Source: Collinsella sp.
GTDB taxonomy: Bacteria; Actinomycetota; Coriobacteriia; Coriobacteriales; Coriobacteriaceae
Length of the DNA: 64,000 nt
NCBI GenBank assembly: GCA_018380195.1
Contig: JAGZUC010000005.1
Span: 1 to 64,000 of the forward strand
Direction: 5' to 3'
Shown: positions 33,846 to 43,979 of the stretch, in pieces
Numbering within the stretch: the first letter of the stretch is position 1
Layout of the letters: each line of letters begins with the position of its first letter
Translations under genes and position numbers: made by a program
Notes under the pieces: generated by a model
Databases searched by the model: none
The model's input: only the letters and a program-made list of their open reading frames with translations
What the model was told of the DNA's origin: nothing

Positions 33846-35516
33846 CTAAACCTCCATGACGACCGGGATGATCATCGGACGAGTGCGCGTACGGCTCCAG
33901 ATAAAGTTGGAGAGCGAGTCGCGCACGGCCTTGCGAATGGCATCGGAACCGCTGCTGGTAAAGCTAAACTTACCCTTCTCGATCGTCTTCATAATAGACG
34001 CGGAGGCATCCTCGGAGAACTGGTCGTCGATGGCAAACGAGACGCCGCGGCCCGAGAACTCGATGGCCTCGATCTTCTTGTGCTTGAGCGAGACGATGGC
34101 AACAGCGGTAACCATACCGTCGTTGGCGAGCTTCTGGCGATCGCGCAAGACGATGGGGTCGGTATCGCCGATACGCAGGCCGTCGACGTAGACGACGCCG
34201 GACTCGACGGGCGTACCGCGCTTGACGATACCGCCGCGCATCTCGAGCGTGTCGCCGTTATCGAGGATAAAGATGTGATCATCCTTGATGCCCATCTTAC
34301 GAGCAAGCTGGGCATGGGCACGCAGATGCACGGCCTCGCCGTGAACCGGCATAAAGTAGGTGGGCTTGGCCATGGCCATCAGGAGCTTGAGTTCCTCCTG
34401 GCTACCGTGACCGGAGACGTGAACGAGAGCGCGGTTCTTATCCCACACGTCGCAACCGAGCTTGGCCAGGCTGTTGACGACCTGCTGGACGGCTTTCTCA
34501 TTGCCGGGAACAGGAGTTGCCGAGAGGATAACGGTATCGCCCTCGTGGATGGAGAGCGTCTTGTGCTCGCCATTGGCCATGCGGGACAGGGCCGACAGCG
34601 GCTCGCCCTGCGAACCGGTGCACATGACGACAATCTTGTCGTCAGGCAGGTTATCAATGTCAAAGGCATCGATGATATCGGCGTCGTCGATGTTGAGGTA
34701 GCCAAGCTCGCGCGCCACGCGGGTGTTAGTGAACATGGAGCGACCGGTCACAACGACCTTACGGCCGCACTTGCGGGCGGCATCGCAGATCTGCTGCAAA
34801 CGATGGATGTGGCTCGAGAACGACGCGACGAACACGCGACCCGGGGCGTTCTTGATGGCGTGCAGCAGGTTGGGACCAACCTCGGCCTCTGACTTGGTAA
34901 AGCCGGGAACCGTGGCATTGGTGGAGTCGGAAAGCAGTAGGTCGATGCCCTGCTTGGCAAAGCGGCTGATAGCGGCATAGTCGGGCGTAACGCCGTCGAT
35001 GGGCGTCTGGTCGAGCTTAAAGTCGCCGGTGTGCATAACGGTACCCTGGTTAGTGCGAATGAACACGCCCAGAGCGCCGGGGATGGAGTGCGTCATCGAG
35101 AAGAAGTCGAGCGAGATGCCACCGAGATTGACATGGCTTCCGCCCTTGACCTCGCGGAACTTGGGCGCGCGGATTCGGAACTCAGAGAGCTTGCCCTCGA
35201 TAAAGCCAAGCGTCAGCTTGCTCGAGAAGATGGGCACCTTGTTGTTGAGGTCCTGCAGCAGGTACGGAAGCGAACCGGTGTGGTCCTCGTGGCCGTGGGT
35301 GACGACGATACCGCGGAGCTTCTCCTCGTTCTCCAGAACATAGGTGTAGTCGGGAAGCACCAGGTCAATACCGGGCTGGGAATCGTCGGGGAACATGAGG
35401 CCAGCGTCAACGAGCACCATGTCGTCGCCGCATTCGAAGACCGTCATGTTCTTGCCGATGCCGTCAAGGCCGCCGAGCGGGATGATCTTCAAGGGAGATG
35501 ATTTTTTAGCTGCCAT
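33846..35516 (-). CDS. rnj: ribonuclease J
   Basis: 556 residues. The metallo-beta-lactamase motif is His74-x-His76-x-Asp78-His79 (THGHEDHTG), followed by the beta-CASP domain with 'VMCTGSQGEPLSALSRMANGEH' and 'PVHGEAVHLRAHAQLARKMG' (motifs B and C). It is a 5'-3' exonuclease and endonuclease for rRNA and mRNA. ATG 35516 is followed downstream by ftsK two bases after its stop. The upstream intergenic region holds family-B elements. Confidence 0.95.
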   Translation of the reverse strand: MAAKKSSPLKIIPLGGLDGIGKNMTVFECGDDMVLVDAGLMFPDDSQPGIDLVLPDYTYVLENEEKLRGIVVTHGHEDHTGSLPYLLQDLNNKVPIFSSKLTLGFIEGKLSEFRIRAPKFREVKGGSHVNLGGISLDFFSMTHSIPGALGVFIRTNQGTVMHTGDFKLDQTPIDGVTPDYAAISRFAKQGIDLLLSDSTNATVPGFTKSEAEVGPNLLHAIKNAPGRVFVASFSSHIHRLQQICDAARKCGRKVVVTGRSMFTNTRVARELGYLNIDDADIIDAFDIDNLPDDKIVVMCTGSQGEPLSALSRMANGEHKTLSIHEGDTVILSATPVPGNEKAVQQVVNSLAKLGCDVWDKNRALVHVSGHGSQEELKLLMAMAKPTYFMPVHGEAVHLRAHAQLARKMGIKDDHIFILDNGDTLEMRGGIVKRGTPVESGVVYVDGLRIGDTDPIVLRDRQKLANDGMVTAVAIVSLKHKKIEAIEFSGRGVSFAIDDQFSEDASASIMKTIEKGKFSFTSSGSDAIRKAVRDSLSNFIWSRTRTRPMIIPVVMEV

Positions 35517-35704
35517 AGGTTAGTGTTGTTTCCTTTCTTCGAAACGGGTCTGAAACAACCGACGGGGCGCTTCTGGCAAACCGACCGCCGGGAACGTACA
35601 AACATGCATCACAGAGTCGATGCAATAACCACAGTATGATACCCATTTGCACAACAACAGACCACCCATGCATCAAAGCCCCATCTGAACCTGTGTATCC
35701 CGCC

Positions 35705-35845
35705 GGTCAGGGCTCAGCGGCCCCGGCACGGGCTAAGTTTCCTGCTCTACAGTCCTGCGCAAGACGGAAAGCACATTAAGTGCTTTCCTTTGCGTGCGGA
35801 ACTCGCGATAAACTTAGCCCGTGCCGGGCCCGCTGAGACCAGACC
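35705..35845 (-). repeat. nested palindromic element B1 (141 nt)
   Basis: Outer arms 35705-35740 and 35810-35845 (36 nt each, three mismatches), and a 69-nt core 35741-35809. The core read on the minus strand begins ATCGCGAGTTCCGCACG and ends CAGGACTGTAGAGCAGG, both identical to B2. Inside is a 9-bp stem GGAAAGCAC / GTGCTTTCC (35766-35774, 35780-35788) with a 5-base loop. The outer arms do not match those of B2 except for the junction AAGTTT / AAACTT. Confidence 0.85.
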
Positions 35846-35972
35846 TGACAAAAAGGGACAAGTTTATTTTGGTCAGTTTTATCTGGGGCAATGGCGCACA
35901 TGCGATTATCTAAAGATCTGAATTCAGATAACTGAATAGACTGTCTGACAAAATCGCAACCCACACCTACCA
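35846..35972. other. spacer between B1 and B2
   Basis: No gene; the ORF frames here cross the palindromes. It contains AGTTTATTTTGGTCAGTTTT (35861-35880), of which 14 bases (TTTTGGTCAGTTTT) equal part of the recA/comEA array on the opposite strand, and a short palindrome TCTGAATTCAGA. The region 35517-36167 as a whole is gene-free and is filled by B1, this spacer, B2 and the pnp terminator. Confidence 0.4.
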
Positions 35973-36121
35973 GCCCTTTTGCTATTCCCGGCGGGGGCCG
36001 CGGATAAAGTTTATCGCGAGTTCCGCACGAACAGGAGGCCACTTAATGTGGCCTCCGTCGTGAGCAGGACTGTAGAGCAGGAAACTTTATCCGCGGACCC
36101 CGCCGGGAATAGCAAAAGGGC
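35973..36121 (+). repeat. nested palindromic element B2 (149 nt)
   Basis: Outer arms 35973-36012 and 36082-36121 (40 nt, one mismatch), core 36013-36081 (69 nt, the same length as in B1). The inner stem is GGAGGCCAC / GTGGCCTCC with loop TTAAT. Relative to B1 the inner stem has three substitutions on one side, each matched by a compensating change on the other. The outermost arm bases overlap the T-tract of the pnp terminator. Confidence 0.87.
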
Positions 36122-36144
36122 GACCCCTGTACGGAGTCGCCCTT
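36116..36144 (-). terminator. terminator of pnp
   Basis: AAGGGCGAC (36116-36124) / GTCGCCCTT (36136-36144); on the minus strand it is followed by TTTTGC. It is 24 bases after the pnp stop. The T-tract is part of the right arm of B2. Confidence 0.85.
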
Positions 36145-36167
36145 GTTGAGCTGCTTATGTTTAGCTG

Positions 36168-38405
<2,238 letters not shown>

Positions 38406-38484
38406 TGTTCTCCTTTACCCCACAGGCCCCTTGCCTGCGGGCTTCTCATGTGACGCGGGCCCCCTGCCCCCGCCACGCTGTAGA

Positions 38485-38500
38485 GCGTGATTGTTCACGC
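38485..38500 (-). promoter_or_regulatory. hairpin in the pnp leader
   Basis: GCGTGA-TTGT-TCACGC, a perfect 6-bp stem between the rpsO terminator and the pnp start. pnp leaders often carry RNase III-processed hairpins; this one is short, so the role is uncertain. Confidence 0.4.
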
Positions 38501-38508
38501 CCTTACAC

Positions 38509-38540
38509 AAAAAGAGCGCCCCGCTGCGCAGGACGCTCTT
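38509..38540 (-). terminator. terminator of rpsO
   Basis: AAGAGCG (38512-38518) / CGCTCTT (38534-38540); the minus strand ends TCTTTTTG. It is 15 bases beyond the rpsO stop. Partial read-through to pnp is likely. Confidence 0.8.
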
Positions 38541-38555
38541 AGCATGTACAAATCC

Positions 38556-38834
38556 TTACTGGATGTTGTCGCGGATGCCCAGAGCCTTGATGAGCTCACG
38601 GTACTCGACGATGTCGTTCTTCTTGATGTAGGAGAGAAGACGACGACGACGGCCGACGAGCATGAGCAGGCCACGACGGGTGTGGAAGTCCTTCTGGTGG
38701 GACTTCATGTGCTCGGTCAGCTCCTTGATGCGCTCGGACAGGATGGCGACCTGAACCTTGGGGTTACCGGTATCGACCGGGGAGTTACCGAACTGGGCGG
38801 TCAGCTCCGCCTTGCGCTCTTTGGAAACAGTCAT
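38556..38834 (-). CDS. rpsO: 30S ribosomal protein S15
   Basis: 92 residues from ATG 38834, with AAAGG upstream; further upstream codons lie in the leader. 'TGNPKVQVAILSERIKELTEHMKSHQKDFHTRRGLLMLVGRRRRLLSYIKK' (in parts) is the S15 core that binds 16S rRNA helices. Length is normal. A short leader hairpin GTCG...CGAC (about 38856-38871) could be an autoregulatory S15 site. Confidence 0.97.
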   Translation of the reverse strand: MTVSKERKAELTAQFGNSPVDTGNPKVQVAILSERIKELTEHMKSHQKDFHTRRGLLMLVGRRRRLLSYIKKNDIVEYRELIKALGIRDNIQ

Positions 38835-38972
38835 TGTTTCACCTTTCGTTTCGCGTCGCCCGGGGACGACTCTATTCGCCTCGGACTGGGAAGTCGCCGG
38901 TGGAGCGAACATCCAAGGTCGAGGTACCAACAGGTCGGTATGTTACCACAAGCGACGCGCGCCTGCGCATCA

Positions 38973-39722
38973 TCACCGACCCAACATGAATTCCATCGCA
39001 CGGAGGCGCTGGTCGGTATGCGTCGCCGCCCACACATGCGAAAGCCCGAGCAAGAACGCCGCCGTATGCGGGTCAATTCGCTCGGCCAAAAGAGCATCGA
39101 ACGTCATGGACATCAGGGCGCGCAGCCATGCGACCTCGCCGACCGATACCAACTCGGCGCCAGGCACGCTCGAGGCGCACGACCCGCACAAAAGCCCGCC
39201 GGCTTGGGCCGAGAAATGCGAGAGCATGGGATCGCCGCACGAGACGCAAGCCGAGAAATCGGGCCGGTAGCCAACGTGCGACAGCAGCTTAAAGACAAAC
39301 GCTGCCACGAGCAGGTCCATATGTGCCGAGTCGAGCCCGCTGCCAACAAGCGTGAGCGCCCGCTGCGTGATGGCAAAGGTAAACGGGTCCTCGGCGTCCT
39401 CGAACGAGCACACGCGCGCGACCTCGGCGATCGCGCTTGCGGCGCATGTCATCTCGTAATCGGGAGCAGCGCCGAGCGGCGCCTCCATAAGCTCGGCCTG
39501 GGAAACCACGTCGAGCGACCGTCCATGCGCAAGCAGCATATCGACCGTACAGAACAGCTCGCAGCGCGCAGCCAGGCGTCCGCCGGGTTTGCGGGCGCCC
39601 TTTGCCACTGCACGAACCTGCCGTCCCCGCTCGTCAAGCATCGTCAAGATCAGGTCGGTCTCTTTGAGCTTCGTCTTGTCGAGGACGAGCACCTTGGTGC
39701 GATATGTCCGGGAGCCTGCCAT
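38973..39722 (-). CDS. recO: DNA repair protein RecO
   Basis: 249 residues. An N-terminal OB fold 'VLVLDKTKLKETDLILTMLDERGRQVRAVAKGARK' (split) is followed by a helical domain and a zinc-binding motif with CVSCG and CGSC (about 155-178). It helps load RecA on SSB-coated DNA with RecFR. Sixteen bases after era, as in many Firmicutes and Actinobacteria. Its ATG is at 39722. Confidence 0.93.
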   Translation of the reverse strand: MAGSRTYRTKVLVLDKTKLKETDLILTMLDERGRQVRAVAKGARKPGGRLAARCELFCTVDMLLAHGRSLDVVSQAELMEAPLGAAPDYEMTCAASAIAEVARVCSFEDAEDPFTFAITQRALTLVGSGLDSAHMDLLVAAFVFKLLSHVGYRPDFSACVSCGDPMLSHFSAQAGGLLCGSCASSVPGAELVSVGEVAWLRALMSMTFDALLAERIDPHTAAFLLGLSHVWAATHTDQRLRAMEFMLGR

Positions 39723-39737
39723 GCGCGCCGCGCGTCC

Positions 39738-40805
39738 TTAGTCCTCGGCGTTGTAGCCAAAGCGGCGAATCTGGGCCTCGTCGTCACGCCAGCCGGCCTT
39801 GACCTTCACGTCCAGCTCCAAAAAGACCTGCGTGCCAAAGATGCGCTCAAGATCGCGACGGGCGTCGATACCGATATGTTTGATCATCTCGCCGCCCTTA
39901 CCGATGATGATGCCCTTTTGGCCCTCGCGCTCGACGTAAATGGTGGCGTGCACGCGCAGCACCTTCTTGGTCTGCTCGAGCGCATCGCAGATCACGCCAA
40001 CGGAGTGCGGAATCTCATCACGGGTGCGGCGCAAGACCTTCTCGCGCACAAACTCGGCAACGAGCGTCTCATCGGAAGCGTCGGTACCCATGTCCTCGGG
40101 GAACCAACGCGGACCCTCAGGCAAAAAGTGCGCAACGGTCTCGATAAACGCATCGACGTTGAAGTTCTTGACCGACGACGTCACGATCTCGTCGTCATAT
40201 TCCATGAGTTCGTGGGCTGCCTTAAGCTGCTCCATGACCTGTGTGGGGTCGGCCTCATCGGCCTTGGAGAGCACCAGGACCTTCTTGGAACGAGCGTTCT
40301 TGACGCGCTCGGCAACCCAGGCGTCTCCCCTGCCGATCGGTTTGGTGGCATCAATCAAAAACGCGACAACATCGACATCGTTCAGCTCGAACAACGCGCT
40401 CTTGTTGAGCTCGGATCCCAAGCCGTCCTTGGGCTTATGAATACCCGGGGTATCGACAAAGACCAGCTGGTAGCCGGGGCGGTTGACGACGGCGCGCATG
40501 CGGCGGCGGGTCGTCTGGGCCACCGGCGAGGTGATGGCGACCTTTTTGCCATAGCAGGCATTAAGCAGCGTAGACTTGCCAGCGTTGGGACGACCGACCA
40601 GGGCCACAAAGCCGCTGCGGAAACCGGGCTCCACGTCACCAAAGCCCGCGAGGTTGTCGTCCTCGTCGCACAGGGCGTCGAGTTCCTCGTCGCTCATACC
40701 CTCAAACGGGTCGAACTCCTCGACATCCTCGAGCTCCTCGGTATCCACCGCGTCCAGGGACTCGTCGTCCAAAATCTCATCGGTAGGCTGCATATTGTCG
40801 GACAT
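39738..40805 (-). CDS. era: GTPase Era with acidic N-terminal extension
   Basis: 355 residues, about 55 longer at the N-terminus than typical Era. Residues 1-60 are strongly acidic (DDESLDAVDTEELEDVEEFD). The G domain begins with GRPNAGKST (71-79), then DTPGIHKP, and the C-terminal KH domain has 'GQKGIIIGKGGEMIKHIG'. It assists 16S rRNA maturation and 30S assembly. The gene is between recO and dgkA, next to ybeY, a known partner in 16S processing. Confidence 0.94.
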   Translation of the reverse strand: MSDNMQPTDEILDDESLDAVDTEELEDVEEFDPFEGMSDEELDALCDEDDNLAGFGDVEPGFRSGFVALVGRPNAGKSTLLNACYGKKVAITSPVAQTTRRRMRAVVNRPGYQLVFVDTPGIHKPKDGLGSELNKSALFELNDVDVVAFLIDATKPIGRGDAWVAERVKNARSKKVLVLSKADEADPTQVMEQLKAAHELMEYDDEIVTSSVKNFNVDAFIETVAHFLPEGPRWFPEDMGTDASDETLVAEFVREKVLRRTRDEIPHSVGVICDALEQTKKVLRVHATIYVEREGQKGIIIGKGGEMIKHIGIDARRDLERIFGTQVFLELDVKVKAGWRDDEAQIRRFGYNAED

Positions 40806-40817
40806 GGGAATCCCTTT

Positions 40818-41195
40818 CTAAATAAAGTCGAGCGCGTGGGCAAATACCAGTACGCCCACAATCGCGGCGGTGATGGAAAGAACGTATACAGAGGCGGCGG
40901 CGATGTCCTTCGCACGCTTGGCCAGCGGATGGAGCTCCTGGGTCGCTAGGTCGACGATAGCCTCCATAGCGGTGTTGCACAGCTCGCCGTGAATCACCAG
41001 GCCACAACAGATGATAATCGTGGCCCACTCGGCAATGTCGAGCCCCACGATACAGCCGGCAATGACAGTGCACACGCCCGCCACGAGCATGACCTTAATG
41101 TTGCGCTCGGTCTTGACGGCGGTGACGAAGCCCTCCATGGCGTAGGAAAACGACTTTAAGAAGGACGGATGGTCCTTGTTCGATCCGGGAATCAT
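40818..41195 (-). CDS. dgkA: diacylglycerol/undecaprenol kinase
   Basis: 125 residues, three membrane helices. The family motif 'ELCNTAMEAIVDLATQELHPLAKRAKDIAAASV' (split) supplies the catalytic Glu and Asn. In Gram-positives the enzyme phosphorylates undecaprenol. The ybeY-dgkA-era order is conserved in Firmicutes and here. ATG 41195. Confidence 0.93.
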   Translation of the reverse strand: MIPGSNKDHPSFLKSFSYAMEGFVTAVKTERNIKVMLVAGVCTVIAGCIVGLDIAEWATIIICCGLVIHGELCNTAMEAIVDLATQELHPLAKRAKDIAAASVYVLSITAAIVGVLVFAHALDFI

Positions 41196-41204
41196 AGACG
41201 GCTC

Positions 41205-41714
41205 CTAGTCGTGGGCGTGGTTGGTGATGGGGCCGACGTGGACTAGCTTAGGGTCCTCGCCGCGCTCGAGCGCCAGATCGCGCAGGATGGCGTCCTCGCG
41301 GGCCTCCATGACCTCGGCCTCGTCGTCCTCGATGTGGTCATAGCCCAGCAGGTGCAGCATGCCGTGAACGAGCATCAGACGGCACTCGTCAGCGGGGCTA
41401 TTGCCAAAACCGGGGGCCTGACGGGCAATAACCTGCGGGGCCAAGATAATATCGCCGAGCTCGAGCGTCTCATCGGCGGGAATGTCATCGTCAAAGGCCG
41501 AATCGCACTCAAACGAGAGCACATCGGTGGTGCGATCGATACCGCGCCACTCGTGGTTGAGCTCGTGCATCTCGTCCTCGTCGACATACGAAAGGGAAAT
41601 CTCGACTTCACGTTCAACGCCCTCGGCGGCAAGCACAACCTCGCAGATGTGCTCCACCTCCTGCGCATCGAGCAGCGTATCGAGTTCGGCATCGTTGCTG
41701 ATCAATACACTCAA
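41205..41714 (-). CDS. ybeY: endoribonuclease YbeY
   Basis: 169 residues from TTG 41714 (AGGAG five bases before). The zinc motif HGMLHLLGYDH (about 132-142) is complete. It matures the 3' end of 16S rRNA and takes part in ribosome quality control. The TTG overlaps the phoH TGA (TTGA), suggesting coupling. Confidence 0.94.
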   Translation of the reverse strand: MSVLISNDAELDTLLDAQEVEHICEVVLAAEGVEREVEISLSYVDEDEMHELNHEWRGIDRTTDVLSFECDSAFDDDIPADETLELGDIILAPQVIARQAPGFGNSPADECRLMLVHGMLHLLGYDHIEDDEAEVMEAREDAILRDLALERGEDPKLVHVGPITNHAHD

Positions 41715-42697
41715 CGGGACTCCTTTCGGTCACGCGGGCGCTGCTCGCGCACGTCATCATAAGCTTCATATGCCTCGACGATACGACCCACCAGGGCATG
41801 GCGCACCACGTCGGCGCGCTCGAGGTACGAAAATGCGACATCGTCGACACGGCCCAAAATCTGCTCAACGTCGGCAAGACCGCCACGACGACCCACCAGG
41901 TCGCGCTGGCTCAGGTCGCCGGTGATCACGAACTTGGAGTTGAAGCCCAGGCGTGTCAGGAACATCTTCATCTGCTCGGGCGTGGTATTTTGCGCCTCGT
42001 CGAGCACCACGAAGGCATCACTCAGCGTGCGGCCGCGCATGTAGGCAAGCGGGGCAATCTCGATCACGCCGCGCTCCATAAGCTCATCGGTGCGCTCGCG
42101 ATCCATCATGTCAAAAAGGGCGTCGTAGAGCGGGCGCATGTAGGGATCGATCTTTTCCTCGAGGGTGCCGGGCAAAAAGCCCAGATTCTCCCCCGCCTCG
42201 ACAACCGGACGCGTCAAGATCAGACGGCCCACCTCGTGACGCTTGAGCGCGGCAACGGCGAGCGCCATGGCCAGATAGGTCTTACCGGTACCGGCAGGAC
42301 CCAGGCCAAACGTGATGGTATGCGAGCGAATGGCATCCACATAGCGCTTTTGGCCGAGCGTTTTGGGGCGAATGGCACGACCGCGATACGAAAGCAGCAC
42401 GTCATCGCGAAGCGACGTAGCCTCGTGCTCACCGTCGCGCAGAACGGCCAGACAGCGCGAGACATCGTCGGCAGAAAGCGTGCGCCCGGCAGCCGCCTCG
42501 CGAAAAGCATGTTCGAAAAAACGCGCCACGAGTTCGACCTCATCCGGGTCACCGCTCACGGCGATGCTATCGCCACGGGCGACCACATGGGCGCGAACCA
42601 AGCTCTCGAGCGCACGAAGGACGCCGTCGCCGGCTCCCAAAACGCACGAGGGATCAATTCCCTCGGGAACGGTAAGTCTAATCTTCGAGGCTTCCAT
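41711..42697 (-). CDS. phoH: PhoH-family ATPase
   Basis: 328 residues from ATG 42697 with AGGGAGG close upstream. The P-loop is GPAGTGKT (133-140), Walker B 'AFVVLDEAQNTTPEQMKMFLTR' (split) follows, and 'GDLSQRDL' completes the helicase-like domain. It is an RNA-linked ATPase commonly upstream of ybeY. Its first 20 bases overlap the end of mtaB. Confidence 0.92.
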   Translation of the reverse strand: MEASKIRLTVPEGIDPSCVLGAGDGVLRALESLVRAHVVARGDSIAVSGDPDEVELVARFFEHAFREAAAGRTLSADDVSRCLAVLRDGEHEATSLRDDVLLSYRGRAIRPKTLGQKRYVDAIRSHTITFGLGPAGTGKTYLAMALAVAALKRHEVGRLILTRPVVEAGENLGFLPGTLEEKIDPYMRPLYDALFDMMDRERTDELMERGVIEIAPLAYMRGRTLSDAFVVLDEAQNTTPEQMKMFLTRLGFNSKFVITGDLSQRDLVGRRGGLADVEQILGRVDDVAFSYLERADVVRHALVGRIVEAYEAYDDVREQRPRDRKESR

Positions 42698-43970
42698 GAA
42701 CCTCCCTGCGCGCATGGACCAAGCCGGAATCATCGACTCCGATGATAGCAACATCGAGCAGGCACGGGGCTGTAAGTCCACAGGTATCGTCAAGACGGGC
42801 ATGATGGAACGAACCGAGCGTCAGGTTGTCGCCGTACTCGAGGACGGCACGCTCGACGGTGCCCACGCGACGACGAGCGTCGGCAATGGCGAGTTCCTGC
42901 GCCGCGGCTCGCATACGACGGCTGCGCTCGGCCATAACCTCGGGCGGCACCTGGTCGGGCATATCGGCAGCAAGGGTACCGGGACGCTTGCTATAGCGGA
43001 ACACGTGCATACGCGAGAAACCCACACGACGGCACAGCGCCAGCGACTCCTCGAACTCCTCGTCCGTCTCACCAGGAAAACCGACGATGACATCGCACGA
43101 AAGAGACGCCTGGGGCAAGTTGGCGCGAATCATACGCACCGTGTCCTCAAAGGCCTCGGCGCTATAGGGACGGCCCATGCGATGCAGGGTCGCCGTGCAG
43201 CCGGACTGCACGGGCAGGTGCAAAAACGGGGCGATACGCTGCGGATAGCGCGCCATCACCTTAAGCAGGCGCTCAGAGATATCCATGGGCTCGACCGAGG
43301 AAATGCGCACATGCGGAATAGACGTGCGCTCCATGATGGCCTCGAGCAGCTCATCGATTTCGACATGCTCGTCGGTCGCGCTCTTGCCATCGTAGGCACC
43401 CAGGTTCACACCGGTCAGCACCACCTCGGGCACGCCGGCCTCCTGGGCCTCGCGAACTTGCTCGAGCACGGACTCGACGGGCACGGAGCGCTCGGGGCCG
43501 CGTGCCTTCCACACAATGCAATAGGTGCAGCGATGGTTGCAGCCGTCCTGGATCTTCACGCCCAGCCGCGAACGACCGAGTGCATCGACCACGTCACCAT
43601 CGCTGCAGGCGGGAACGCTATCGGACTCAACGCCCAGCACATCGCAGACACGCTCGGCGACATCGATCTTAGACGGCTCGGCAATCACGCGATCCGAAAG
43701 CTCCAACAGCTCCTCGGGATGCAAATTGACCACGCATCCGGTCACGACCACATAGGGCTCGTTTGGATGGGCCAGCGCATGACGGACGGCCTTACGGGTC
43801 TTGGCCTCGGCCTCGCCCGTAACGGCACAGGTGTTAATGACGATCAGATCGGCATCGTGGGGCTCCACCATAGCAAAGCCCAGGCGCATAAGATCGGCAG
43901 TGATACGGTCAGACTCAACCCGGTTGACACGGCAGCCGAGGTTGACGACGGAAATATGGGGTGCGAGCAC
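42678..43970 (-). CDS. mtaB: tRNA t6A37 methylthiotransferase MtaB
   Basis: 430 residues from GTG 43970 (AGGAG five bases before). 'VVNLGCRVNRVESD' starts the UPF0004 domain; the radical-SAM cluster is CNHRCTYCIVWKARG, with RCTYCI-x-R context as in MtaB. It converts t6A37 to ms2t6A37 in tRNAs reading ANN codons. It lies ten bases before dnaJ. Confidence 0.92.
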   Translation of the reverse strand: MLAPHISVVNLGCRVNRVESDRITADLMRLGFAMVEPHDADLIVINTCAVTGEAEAKTRKAVRHALAHPNEPYVVVTGCVVNLHPEELLELSDRVIAEPSKIDVAERVCDVLGVESDSVPACSDGDVVDALGRSRLGVKIQDGCNHRCTYCIVWKARGPERSVPVESVLEQVREAQEAGVPEVVLTGVNLGAYDGKSATDEHVEIDELLEAIMERTSIPHVRISSVEPMDISERLLKVMARYPQRIAPFLHLPVQSGCTATLHRMGRPYSAEAFEDTVRMIRANLPQASLSCDVIVGFPGETDEEFEESLALCRRVGFSRMHVFRYSKRPGTLAADMPDQVPPEVMAERSRRMRAAAQELAIADARRRVGTVERAVLEYGDNLTLGSFHHARLDDTCGLTAPCLLDVAIIGVDDSGLVHARREVHGSLED

Positions 43971-43979
43971 GCGGGCTCC

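Noticed and set aside
35776..36042. 88-residue minus-strand ORF between rnj and pnp
   Set aside because: It crosses the arms and cores of B1 and B2 and has no ribosome site.
35705..36121. Family B as a retron non-coding RNA
   Set aside because: Nested inverted repeats look superficially similar, but there is no reverse transcriptase in the window and the a1/a2-type arms are much longer than usual.
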